From: Catellatospora vulcania
GTDB lineage: Bacteria; Actinomycetota; Actinomycetes; Mycobacteriales; Micromonosporaceae
Direction: 5' to 3'
Assembly (NCBI RefSeq): GCF_009720385.1
Contig: NZ_WARX01000001.1
Location: 124,001-188,000 of the forward strand
Length of the DNA: 64,000 bases
Shown here piece by piece: positions 50,515 through 59,141 of this stretch. The position numbers were made by a program, and so were the translations under genes. How positions within the stretch are numbered: the first letter of the stretch is position 1; every line of letters begins with the position of its first letter. The notes beneath the pieces are model-generated. The model searched no databases. It was not told the DNA's origin and saw nothing but the letters and a program-made list of their open reading frames with translations.

Positions 50515-53500
50515 ATGGAGTCTGGCGGCGCAACGGTCGGCGGCAGCGCTTCGGCCGAGGTCGAAGCCGGTGCGAGCGGCGACACCATCAGGAACGAAGG
50601 GGTGCCGCAGGCACATCCGGACGACCTGGACGACGCCGATCTCGACGAGCCCCTGCCCAACGGCGAGCGCCTGATCGCGGCCGCGGTCGCGCTGGCCGCC
50701 GGGGGCAGCCCCGACACCCCGAGCCTGGCCGACGACCGGCTCGCCGAAGCCCAGCTGGTACAGCGGTACTGGCGCTTCGCCCCGGACGAGGAACTCGTCG
50801 ACCTCACCCCGGCCCGCCTGGTCGAGGCCGCCCGCGCGCACCGCGAGCTGGCCGCCTCCCGGATGCCGGGCGAACTGAAGCTGCGCCTGTCCCTGTCGGG
50901 TGAACCGCGCCACACCGTCGTGGAGCTGGTCACCGACGACATGCCGTTCCTGGTCGACTCGGTCACCGCGGCGCTGTCCGCCCGCAAGGACGTGCAGCTG
51001 CTGGTGCACCCGGTGATGGTGGTGCGCCGCGACGAGCAGGGCGACCTGACCGAGGTCTGCGCCGACGTCGAGCCGGACGACGCCATTCCCGGCGACCTGG
51101 TCGAGAGCTGGATGCGGATCGAGGTCGGCGCGATCCGCGACGAGGCGGAGCTGGCGCACCTGCGGGCCGACCTGGAGCGGGTGCTGGGCGACGTGCGCCG
51201 GGCGGTCGAGGACTGGCCGCGCATGCGGGCGCAGGCGCTGGCGCTGGCCGACGAGATCTCCGGGGCCGAGCTGCCGGTGCCCGACCGCGACCTCACCGAC
51301 TCGGTGGAGCTGCTGCGCTGGCTGGCCGACCACCACTTCACCTTCCTCGGCTACCGCGAGTACGAGCTGGTCCACGTGCCCGGCGCGGCCGGCAACGAGA
51401 CCGACCTGATGCGGGCCGTGCCCGGCACAGGGCTGGGCATCCTGCGCGACGACGCGTCCTCCACGGCCCGCACCCTGGAGTCGATGACGCCCGAGGCGCA
51501 GCACAAGGCGCTGGAGAAGCGCCTGCTGGTGATCACCAAGGCGAACTCGCGGGCCACCGTGCACCGCTCGGCCTACCTGGACTACATCGGCTTCAAGATG
51601 TTCGACGCGGACGGCAACGTCAGCGGCGAGCGCCGCTTCCTCGGCCTGTTCTCGTCGGCGGCGTACCGCACCAGCGTGCGGGATCTGCCGGTGATCCGCC
51701 GCAAGGTGGACAACGTGCTGGACCGCTCCGGCCTGTCCGCGCGCAGCCACTCCGGCAAGGACCTGCTGGAGATCCTGGAGACCTACCCGCGCGACGAGCT
51801 GTTCCAGATCAGCACCGACGACCTGTACCAGGCCGTGACCGGGGTGCTCAGAATGGCCGGACGCCGCCAGTTGCGGCTGTTCCTGCGCCGCGACGGCTAC
51901 GGCCGGTTCATCTCCTGCCTGATCTACCTGCCGCGGGACCGGTTCACCACCGCGCACCGGCTGGCCATGCAGGACATCCTGCTGCGCGAGCTGAACGGCA
52001 TCGGCGTCGACTACACCACCCGGGTCAGCGAGTCCAACCTGGCCCGGATCCACTTCATCGTGCGCACCGACCCGAACGACCCGCCCGGTGACGTGGATGC
52101 CGACGCGTTGGCCGAGATGCTGGGCGACGCCACCCGCAACTGGGACGACGACTTCCGGCTGGTGCTGGAGCGCAAGGTCGGCGACGAGCAGGCCCGGCTG
52201 CTGGCGGCGCGGTACACCGACGCGCTGCCGGAGACCTACAAGGACGGGCACCTGCCCTACGAGGGCGCGCAGGACCTGGCCAAGCTGGAGCTGCTGGACG
52301 AGCCCGGTCAGCTGGAGATGCACCTGTTCCGGCGGCGCTTCACGGCAGGTTCGGGCAGCGTCGTCGAGGCCACCACGCCCGGCAACGACGTGCGGTTCAA
52401 GGTGTACCGGCACGGCGAGCCGATGCTGCTGTCGGCGGTGCTGCCGGTGCTGCACTCGCTGGGTGTGCGGGTCACCGACGAGCGGCCGTACGAGGTGCGC
52501 CGCGACGACGCGACCGTGTTCGTGTACGACTTCGGCCTGCAGCTGCCCGCCGGGGCGCGGGACCTGGCCGAGGTGCGCGCGCACGTGGAGAACGCCTTCG
52601 CCGCCGCGTGGCGGGGCGAGGCCGAGGTCGACGGCTTCAACGAGCTGGTGCTGCGCGCGGGCCTGACCTGGCGGCAGGCCGTGGTGCTGCGGGCGTACGC
52701 GAAGTACCTGCGCCAGGCCGGCACCGTCTTCGCGCAGGAGTCGATGGAGGCCACCTTCACGGCGTACCCGCAGATCGCGGCGATGCTGGTGGCGCTGTTC
52801 GAGACCCGGTTCAACCCGAGCCTGCAGCTGTCCGACACCGAGCGCAGCAGCCAGGCCAAGGAGCTGATCTCGGCGATCGGCCGCCAGCTGGAGTCGGTGG
52901 CGAGCCTGGACCAGGACCGCATCCTGCGCAACTTCCTGACCCTGATGCAGGCCACGCTGCGTACCTCCTTCTTCCAGAAGGCGGCCGACGGGCGGCCCAA
53001 GTCCTACATCGCGTTCAAGCTGGACCCGCAGGCCATCCCGGACCTGCCGGCCCCGCGGCCCAAGTTCGAGATCTTCGTGTACTCGCCCCGCTTCGAGGGT
53101 GTGCACCTGCGCTTCGGCGCGGTGGCCCGGGGCGGGCTGCGCTGGTCGGACCGCCGCGACGACTTCCGCACCGAGGTGCTGGGCCTGGTCAAGGCGCAGA
53201 TGGTCAAGAACGCGGTGATCGTGCCGGTGGGGGCCAAGGGCGGCTTCGTGCTCAAGCAGGCTCCCGCCGCGGGCGACCGCGACGCGCTGCAGGCCGAGGG
53301 TGTGGCCTGCTACAAGCGCTTCATCTCGGCGCTGCTCGACATCACCGACAACCTCGACGCCGGCAAGATCGTCCCGCCGGTGGACGTGGTGCGCCACGAC
53401 GGCGACGACCCGTACCTGGTCGTCGCCGCGGACAAGGGCACCGCGACGTTCTCGGACATCGCCAACGAGATCTCCGCCTCGTACGGGTTCTGGCTGGGCG

Positions 53501-55536
53501 ACGCGTTCGCCTCGGGCGGCTCGGCCGGCTACGACCACAAGGGCATGGGCATCACCGCCCGCGGCGCGTGGGAGTCGGTCAAGCGGCACTTCCGCGACCT
53601 GGGCCGCGACACGCAGACCGAGGACTTCACCGTGGTCGGCGTCGGCGACATGTCCGGCGACGTGTTCGGCAACGGCATGCTGCTGTCCGAGCACATCCGC
53701 CTGGTGGCCGCGTTCGACCACCGGCACATCTTCCTCGACCCGGACCCCGACGCGGCCGCCTCGTTCGCCGAGCGGGCCCGGATGTTCGCCCTGCCGCGCA
53801 GCTCGTGGGCCGACTACAACCCGGAGCTGATCTCCGCGGGCGGCGGCGTGCACCCGCGCACCGCCAAGTCCATCCCGGTCACCCCGCAGGTCCGGGCCGT
53901 GCTCGGCCTGGCCGACACGGTCACCGCGATGAGCCCGGCCGAGCTGATGAAGGCGATCCTGCTCGCCCCGGTCGACCTGCTGTGGAACGGCGGCATCGGC
54001 ACCTACGTCAAGGCCACCACGGAGTCGCATGCCGAGGTCGGCGACAAGGCCAACGACGCGATCCGGGTCAACGGCGGGCACCTGCGCGCCAGGGTCGTCG
54101 GCGAGGGCGGCAACCTGGGCCTGACCCAGGCCGGGCGCATCGAGTACGCGCGCCGCGGCGCACAGGGCGCGGGCGGCCGGATCTTCACCGACTTCATCGA
54201 CAACACGGCCGGGGTGGACTGCTCCGACCACGAGGTCAACATCAAGATCCTGCTGGGCGCGGACCCGGAGCTGGGCCGCGACGCCCGCAACGAGCTGCTG
54301 GCCTCGATGACCGACGAGGTCGCCGCCCTCGTGCTGCGCGACAACTACGGCCAGGCCACGGCGCTGGGCAACGCCCGCGCGCAGACGCTGTCCCTGCTGC
54401 CCGTGCACCGCCGCCTCATCACCGAGCTGGAGCGCTCCGGCCGGCTGGACCGGGCCCTGGAGGGCCTGCCCGGCGACGAGGAGCTGGCGGCCCGCTCGGA
54501 GAACGGCGAGGGCCTGTCCACGCCCGAGTTCGCCGTGCTCATGGCGTACGTGAAGATCGTGCTGGAGGAGGAGATCGTCCACTCGGATCTCCCCGACGAC
54601 GCGTGGACGGCCCAGACCATGGCCGACTACTTCCCGACGCCGCTGCACGGCATGACCCAGCAGATGGCCGAGCACCGGCTGCGCCGCGAGATCGTCACCA
54701 CGGTGCTGGTCAACGAGACCGTCAACCGGGGCGGCATCACGTTCGTGCACCGTACGGTCGAGGAGACGGGCGCGTCCGCCGCGGACGTGCTGCGCGCCTT
54801 CGAGATCGTGTGGGAGGTCTTCGAGCTGCCCGCGCTGTGGGCGGCCGTCGAGGCGACCGACAACGTCGTGCCGACCGCAGCCCAGACCGCGGTCTACCTG
54901 AAGGCCCGGCGGCTCATGGACCGGGCGGTGCGCTGGCTGATCCAGAACCGGCGCTCGCCACTGGACGTGCCCGGCGAGATCGCGAAGCTCAAGCCCGGCG
55001 TGTCCGCGCTGGCCCCGCGCATGAAGGAGATGTTCCTGGGCGCGGAGCGCGAGGGCATCGCCGAGCACGAGGCCGAGCTGGTGGCCCTGGGCGCACCCCA
55101 GGACCTGGCCGAGTGGGGCGCCCGCACCCTGTACAGCTTCGCCCTGCTGGACATCGTCGAGGTGGCCTCGTCCACCGGCCACGACCTCGACGAGGTGGCC
55201 GGCGTCTACTTCGTCCTGTCCGAACGCTTCCGCGTCGACGAGCTGCTGACGAAGATCTCCCAGCTCCCGCGCGACGACCGCTGGCAGACCCTGGCCCGCA
55301 TGGCCCTGCGCTACGACCTCTACGCAGCCCTGGCCGCCCTGACCGGCGAGGTCCTCGCGGCCACCCCGGCCGCCCCCGCCCAGGACCGGGTCACCCAATG
55401 GGAGCAGCACAACGCCGCCACCATCGCCCAGGCCCGCAAATCCATCAGCGAACTCGAGGGCATCAAGGCCGACCTGGCCCCCCTCTCCGTCCTCCTCCGC
55501 CAGATCCGCACCCTGGTCCGCACCGCCGCCGCGTAA
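50515..55536 (+). CDS. NAD-dependent glutamate dehydrogenase, large (GDH-1600) type
   Basis: This 1,673-residue enzyme is of the GdhB/L-GDH-180 class, which deaminates glutamate to 2-oxoglutarate with NAD. The N-terminal ~700 residues contain regulatory ACT-like modules (ELVTDDMPFLVDSV and later). The catalytic core reads GGLRWSDRRDDFRTEV, VPVGAKGGFVLKQ and NGGIGTYVKA, with an NAD-fold half after it. A long helical C-terminus to 1673 follows. ATG 50515 has GAAGGGGAG about 9 nt upstream. It is the largest gene here and stands alone. The 200 bp upstream hold the divergent promoters only. Confidence 0.95.
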   Translation: MESGGATVGGSASAEVEAGASGDTIRNEGVPQAHPDDLDDADLDEPLPNGERLIAAAVALAAGGSPDTPSLADDRLAEAQLVQRYWRFAPDEELVDLTPARLVEAARAHRELAASRMPGELKLRLSLSGEPRHTVVELVTDDMPFLVDSVTAALSARKDVQLLVHPVMVVRRDEQGDLTEVCADVEPDDAIPGDLVESWMRIEVGAIRDEAELAHLRADLERVLGDVRRAVEDWPRMRAQALALADEISGAELPVPDRDLTDSVELLRWLADHHFTFLGYREYELVHVPGAAGNETDLMRAVPGTGLGILRDDASSTARTLESMTPEAQHKALEKRLLVITKANSRATVHRSAYLDYIGFKMFDADGNVSGERRFLGLFSSAAYRTSVRDLPVIRRKVDNVLDRSGLSARSHSGKDLLEILETYPRDELFQISTDDLYQAVTGVLRMAGRRQLRLFLRRDGYGRFISCLIYLPRDRFTTAHRLAMQDILLRELNGIGVDYTTRVSESNLARIHFIVRTDPNDPPGDVDADALAEMLGDATRNWDDDFRLVLERKVGDEQARLLAARYTDALPETYKDGHLPYEGAQDLAKLELLDEPGQLEMHLFRRRFTAGSGSVVEATTPGNDVRFKVYRHGEPMLLSAVLPVLHSLGVRVTDERPYEVRRDDATVFVYDFGLQLPAGARDLAEVRAHVENAFAAAWRGEAEVDGFNELVLRAGLTWRQAVVLRAYAKYLRQAGTVFAQESMEATFTAYPQIAAMLVALFETRFNPSLQLSDTERSSQAKELISAIGRQLESVASLDQDRILRNFLTLMQATLRTSFFQKAADGRPKSYIAFKLDPQAIPDLPAPRPKFEIFVYSPRFEGVHLRFGAVARGGLRWSDRRDDFRTEVLGLVKAQMVKNAVIVPVGAKGGFVLKQAPAAGDRDALQAEGVACYKRFISALLDITDNLDAGKIVPPVDVVRHDGDDPYLVVAADKGTATFSDIANEISASYGFWLGDAFASGGSAGYDHKGMGITARGAWESVKRHFRDLGRDTQTEDFTVVGVGDMSGDVFGNGMLLSEHIRLVAAFDHRHIFLDPDPDAAASFAERARMFALPRSSWADYNPELISAGGGVHPRTAKSIPVTPQVRAVLGLADTVTAMSPAELMKAILLAPVDLLWNGGIGTYVKATTESHAEVGDKANDAIRVNGGHLRARVVGEGGNLGLTQAGRIEYARRGAQGAGGRIFTDFIDNTAGVDCSDHEVNIKILLGADPELGRDARNELLASMTDEVAALVLRDNYGQATALGNARAQTLSLLPVHRRLITELERSGRLDRALEGLPGDEELAARSENGEGLSTPEFAVLMAYVKIVLEEEIVHSDLPDDAWTAQTMADYFPTPLHGMTQQMAEHRLRREIVTTVLVNETVNRGGITFVHRTVEETGASAADVLRAFEIVWEVFELPALWAAVEATDNVVPTAAQTAVYLKARRLMDRAVRWLIQNRRSPLDVPGEIAKLKPGVSALAPRMKEMFLGAEREGIAEHEAELVALGAPQDLAEWGARTLYSFALLDIVEVASSTGHDLDEVAGVYFVLSERFRVDELLTKISQLPRDDRWQTLARMALRYDLYAALAALTGEVLAATPAAPAQDRVTQWEQHNAATIAQARKSISELEGIKADLAPLSVLLRQIRTLVRTAAA

Positions 55537-55545
55537 CCCTCCACC

Positions 55546-55558
55546 GCGACGATCTTGG
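55546..55558 (+). repeat. Family B remnant
   Basis: CGCGACGATCTTG, the left end of a B element, sits 10 nt after the glutamate dehydrogenase stop in the usual orientation. No right arm is found, so it looks like a decayed copy. Confidence 0.5.
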
Positions 55559-55594
55559 GGCGCGGGGTGCGGGGGTGAGGGTGTGGGGGCGTGG

Positions 55595-56152
55595 TCAGGC
55601 GAGGAAGGTTTTGGCGCGGGTCAGGGCTTCGGCGTCGGCAGAGATGTCGCCGGGGCGGTTGCCGTAGCCGATGAGTGCGCCGCCCCAGTGCATGCCGAGG
55701 TAGCGCGCTGACAGGCGCAGGGTGCCGAGCAGGGGGTCGGCGGTGGTGCGGTCGGTGGAGCTGATGGTGGTGACGGCCGAGAGGGTCTTGCCGCGCATGC
55801 GGGCCTTGAAGTCGGCGCCGGGGACGCGCAGCCAGCCCGACCAGTAGTCGAGGTAGAGCTTGGCCGAGGCGGAGACGCTGTACCAGTACAGCGGGGAGGC
55901 GATGACGAGGTGGTCGGCGGCCAGGGTGGCGTCGAGCAGGATCTTCTCCGCGCCTTCGGGCTGGGGGTAGACGCCGTCGCCGGCGTGCCGGATGTCGGCG
56001 AACGGGGCCAGCGGCAGCTCTCGCAGGTCCAGCCAGGTCTGGGCGGCGTGCGCGGGGAGCTCGGCCGCCGCGGCGCGGGCCAGCGTCTCGGTGTTGCCGC
56101 CCTCTCGCGCCCCGGCGAGCAGGAAGAGGTAGGTGCTGGGGTCGTGCGGCAC
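55595..56152 (-). CDS. Flavodoxin-like NAD(P)H oxidoreductase
   Basis: The 185-residue protein has a flavodoxin-type fold: GAREGGNTETLARAAAAEL as FMN phosphate loop, ASPLYWYSVSASAKLYLD as the FMN loop, and a C-terminal helix. This is the WrbA/azoreductase/modulator-of-drug-activity group that reduces quinones or azo compounds. GTG 56152 has AGGAG 8 nt upstream; the in-frame ATGs upstream would extend across a strong inverted repeat. Substrate unknown. Confidence 0.86.
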   Translation of the reverse strand: MPHDPSTYLFLLAGAREGGNTETLARAAAAELPAHAAQTWLDLRELPLAPFADIRHAGDGVYPQPEGAEKILLDATLAADHLVIASPLYWYSVSASAKLYLDYWSGWLRVPGADFKARMRGKTLSAVTTISSTDRTTADPLLGTLRLSARYLGMHWGGALIGYGNRPGDISADAEALTRAKTFLA

Positions 56153-56175
56153 GGCGGGTTCTCCTGTCGGAAACG

Positions 56176-56210
56176 ATTCATGCTCACGCATTAGATGCGT
56201 GAGCATGAAT
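56176..56210. promoter_or_regulatory. Operator-like 35-nt hairpin upstream of flavodoxin-like gene
   Basis: ATTCATGCTCACGCAT and its complement (16-nt arms, 3-nt loop) are perfect and lie 24-58 bp before GTG 56152. It could be a MarR/HxlR-type site, or the terminator of nagZ (stop at 56255). Confidence 0.6.
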
Positions 56211-56254
56211 ACTGCCATCGGGTCGGCCGTCAGTCCAGACCGGAGTGACGCCCG

Positions 56255-57703
56255 TTACGAGGCGAGGCCCAGGATCTCGGCGGCGGCGCGGCCGTTGGCG
56301 TGGCTCGCGCCGTACGTGGTGACGAAGGCCTTCACGCCGCTCGGCCGCCAGCCGGCGGGCCAGCCCATCTCCACGACAGCCAGCGGGTGCACCGCGGCGA
56401 GCTGCTCGGCCAGGGACCGGGCGGCCGGGTTGCGGTGGGTGTGCCGTCCGACGAGCACGATGGGACGTCCGGCGGCGGCGTCGATCAGTGCTCCGGCGCT
56501 GGTCTCGTCGGCGGCCACGGCCAGCTGCGGGGTGCCGTCGAGGTGCGGCGACAGGCCCCACGGCACGGCGCCCTCGGCGATGGTGTGCCCGGCCCGCAGC
56601 TGTACGACGAACGGCTGCTCGAACCCGGTCAGGCTGCCCTCGACGCTCACCGCTCGCCGTGCCGCGTCGTAGCCCAGCCGCGGGCTGAGCTCGATCTCCT
56701 CGATCCCGTGCGTCCACGCGGCCAGCGCCTGGTTGCGGGCGACCGCCTGCTCGACCCGAGCGACCGGCAGCGTGCCGTCGGCCAGCGCGCCGGCGATGGC
56801 GGCGGCCACCCGCTCGGTGATCTCCAGGTCGATGTCCGCGCCGAGGCACAGCAGGTCCGCCCCGGCTGCCAGGGCCCGTACGGCGGCCGGGCCGATGCCG
56901 CCCGCGGCGCGGGCAGCGCCCTGCATCTCCAGCGCGTCGGTGACCACGGTGCCGGTGAAGCCGTACTCCCGGCGCAGCACGTCGACCAGCAGCGTCTCGC
57001 TGAAGGTGGCCGGGTCGTCGCCGGTGATGGCGGGCACCCGGATGTGCGCCGTCATGATCGCCTTGGTGCCCGCCGCGATGACGGCCGCGAACGGGGGCAG
57101 CTCGCGGTCGCGCAGCAGCTGCGGCGTCACGTCGACGGTGGGCAGTTCGAGGTGGGAGTCGGCGATGGTCGCGCCGTGCCCGGGGAAGTGCTTGGCGCAG
57201 GCGGCCACCCCGGCCTGCTGGAGGCCGACCACGGCCGCGGCGGCGTGCGCGGCGACCCGGACCGGGTCCGCGCCGAACGACCGGGTGCCGATGACCGGGT
57301 TGTCGGTCGCGGTGTTGACGTCGACGGTCGGCGCGAGGTTCAGGTTGATGCCGACGTCGGCCAGCTCCCGCCCGATGGAGTGGTACACCCGGCGGGTCAG
57401 GTCGAGGTCGCCGATCGCGCCCAGCGCCGCGTTGCCCGGGTACGGGCTGCCGGTGCGGTGGGCCAGCCGGGTGACGTCGCCGCCCTCCTCGTCGATGGCG
57501 ATCAGGGTGTCCCGGCGCGCGGCCCGCAGCTGTGCGGTCAGCCCGGCGAGCTGCGCCGGGTCGGCGACGTTGAACCCGAACAGCGTGTAGCCGGCCAGGC
57601 CCTCGCCGAGCAGGCCGGTGGCCCACTCGGGGGCGGTGTGGCCCTCGAACGCGGCGAGCATGGTGCGCAGTGCCAGCCGGCGCAGACCTGGATCAGTGGT
57701 CAC
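56255..57703 (-). CDS. nagZ: Beta-N-acetylhexosaminidase, GH3 family (NagZ-like)
   Basis: The 482-residue GH3 enzyme removes N-acetylglucosamine from wall or chitin fragments. The diagnostic signature KHFPGHGATIADSH carries the His/Asp dyad, and the nucleophile Asp lies in VVTDALEMQ. IDEEGGDVTRLAHR is the substrate loop. Unlike Gram-negative NagZ it has a C-terminal domain of about 150 residues. GTG 57703 has GGAGG 5 nt upstream. No signal peptide is seen from this start. It is divergent from the ROK regulator, which is likely its controller. Confidence 0.93.
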   Translation of the reverse strand: MTTDPGLRRLALRTMLAAFEGHTAPEWATGLLGEGLAGYTLFGFNVADPAQLAGLTAQLRAARRDTLIAIDEEGGDVTRLAHRTGSPYPGNAALGAIGDLDLTRRVYHSIGRELADVGINLNLAPTVDVNTATDNPVIGTRSFGADPVRVAAHAAAAVVGLQQAGVAACAKHFPGHGATIADSHLELPTVDVTPQLLRDRELPPFAAVIAAGTKAIMTAHIRVPAITGDDPATFSETLLVDVLRREYGFTGTVVTDALEMQGAARAAGGIGPAAVRALAAGADLLCLGADIDLEITERVAAAIAGALADGTLPVARVEQAVARNQALAAWTHGIEEIELSPRLGYDAARRAVSVEGSLTGFEQPFVVQLRAGHTIAEGAVPWGLSPHLDGTPQLAVAADETSAGALIDAAAGRPIVLVGRHTHRNPAARSLAEQLAAVHPLAVVEMGWPAGWRPSGVKAFVTTYGASHANGRAAAEILGLAS

Positions 57704-57791
57704 GGTGTCCTCCGCTTCGACCCGACTTTGGTGGTGGGCCCTTCGGCCAGTGTGGTCGGGTCTTGCCATCCATAGTGGTTTTGTGCGCGTA

Positions 57792-57850
57792 GGCCGTAGG
57801 CTACGGCCGTACTGGTTAAGGTAACCCAATCTAATAAGAAACTTTACTAA
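57792..57850. promoter_or_regulatory. Control region between nagZ and ROK genes
   Basis: The 203-bp divergent gap holds GGCCGTAG-G-CTACGGCC (57792-57808) and the AT-rich dyad CTAATAAGAAACTTTACTAA (57831-57850), an isolated AT island in GC-rich DNA. The second looks like a ROK-family operator (AAGTTT-type core), placed 57-76 bp before the ROK start. Confidence 0.5.
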
Positions 57851-57892
57851 AAGCCAGCGGCGCGCCGACACCCGGTGCTGCATGCCGAACTC

Positions 57893-57898
57893 TAGGAT
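57893..57898 (+). promoter_or_regulatory. ROK gene leaderless -10 (TAGGAT)
   Basis: TAGGAT lies 8 nt before ATG 57907 with no ribosome site between. Confidence 0.5.
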
Positions 57899-57906
57899 GA
57901 CGCACC

Positions 57907-59097
57907 ATGGCCGCAGTTTCCCAACCCGGCACCCCCCGGCTGCTCCGCGCGCTCAATGACCGGGCCGCGCTCGAGCTGCTGCTGGCCCGGGGCCCGCTCA
58001 CCCGTTCCCAGCTCGGCGAGCTGACCGGGCTGTCCAAGGTCACCGCCTCCCAGCTGGTCGAGCGGCTGGAGGAGCGCGGCCTGGTGCGCCGGGTCGGCGA
58101 GCAGGCGGGCGGCCGCGGGCCCAACGCGCAGCTCTACAACGTCGCCCCGAACAGCGCGTACGTGGTGGGTGTCGAGGTGGGCGACGAGCACGTGGTGGCC
58201 GCCTGCGCCGACATCACCGGGGCGGTGGTGGGCCGGGTCGAGGTGTCCACCAAGCCCGACGCCAACGGCGGCGGTGAGGACCCGGTCCGGCTGGTGCACA
58301 ACGCCGTCGTCCAGGCGGCCGAGCAGGCCGGCGCGCAGCTCGGCGACGTACGCCGCATCGTGCTGGGCACCCCCGGCCTGGTCGACCCGAACACCGGCGA
58401 CATCGTCTTCGCCTTCAACCTGCCCCGCTGGCAGCGCGGCCTCGCCGCGGCCCTGCGCGACGACCTGCACACCACCATCGTGTTCGAGAACGACGTGAAC
58501 CTCGCCGCGGTCGCCGAGTCGCACCACGGCGCGGCCCGCGAGGTGGGCGACTTCCTGCTCGTCTGGATCGGCCAGGGCGTCGGTCTGGCCGTGATGCTCG
58601 GCGGCCGGCTGCACCGAGGCACCGCCGGGGCGGCCGGTGAGATCGGCTACCTGCCGGTGCCCGGCGCGGACATCCCGCGCGAGGTCAGCCGGCGCGGCAA
58701 GGGCGCCTTCCAGCAGGTCGCCGGGGCGGACGCGGTCCGCCAGGTGGCCCGCGAGCACGGCTTCCGGGCCGGCACCGCGGCCGAGGCGGTCAAGGCCGCG
58801 ATCGCGGCCGGCACCAAGGGCGGCCCGGTGCTCGACGAGGTGGCCCGGCGGCTCGCGCTGGGCGTGGCGGCCTCCTGCATCGTGCTCGACCCGCCGCTGG
58901 TCGTGCTCGCCGGCGAGGTCGGCGCGGCAGGCGGCACCCCGCTCGCCGAGCGCGTGCAGCACGAGGTAGCCGCGATCAGCCCGGTCGCCCCGCGGGTCGT
59001 GGTGACCGGCGTCGCCGACGAACCCGTGCTCCAGGGCGCGCTGCTCACCGCCCTCGACGCGGTCCGCGACGAGGTCTTCGGCTCCACCGTCGACTGA
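57907..59097 (+). CDS. ROK family transcriptional regulator without zinc cysteines
   Basis: The 396-residue protein has an N-terminal winged helix-turn-helix (LTRSQLGELTGLSKVTASQLVERLEE in pattern) and a ROK sugar-kinase-like domain (VLGTPGLVDPNTG, ENDVNLAAV, GQGVGLAVMLGGRL). The usual CxCGxxGCxE zinc motif of ROK proteins is absent: GEIGYLPVPGADIP is followed by a Cys-free stretch. It is divergent from nagZ and probably senses an amino-sugar or wall-derived ligand. The kinase site may be non-functional. Confidence 0.9.
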   Translation: MAAVSQPGTPRLLRALNDRAALELLLARGPLTRSQLGELTGLSKVTASQLVERLEERGLVRRVGEQAGGRGPNAQLYNVAPNSAYVVGVEVGDEHVVAACADITGAVVGRVEVSTKPDANGGGEDPVRLVHNAVVQAAEQAGAQLGDVRRIVLGTPGLVDPNTGDIVFAFNLPRWQRGLAAALRDDLHTTIVFENDVNLAAVAESHHGAAREVGDFLLVWIGQGVGLAVMLGGRLHRGTAGAAGEIGYLPVPGADIPREVSRRGKGAFQQVAGADAVRQVAREHGFRAGTAAEAVKAAIAAGTKGGPVLDEVARRLALGVAASCIVLDPPLVVLAGEVGAAGGTPLAERVQHEVAAISPVAPRVVVTGVADEPVLQGALLTALDAVRDEVFGSTVD

Positions 59098-59103
59098 TCC
59101 GAG

Positions 59104-59130
59104 CCCCCGCCCGACGGGATCGGGCGGGGG
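59104..59130. terminator. Hairpin between convergent genes
   Basis: CCCCCGCCCGA-CGGGA-TCGGGCGGGGG, 11-bp stem, lies between the ROK stop (59097) and the ABC permease stop (59142). Confidence 0.75.
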
Positions 59131-59141
59131 TCCGGCAAGCA

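Noticed and set aside
48385-55410. A very long open frame (over 2,300 codons) antisense to the glutamate dehydrogenase and extending into the transpeptidase
   Set aside because: It arises because GC-rich third positions remove stops on the opposite strand. The sense-strand protein is a clear family match. Only the transpeptidase part (48385-50313) is real.
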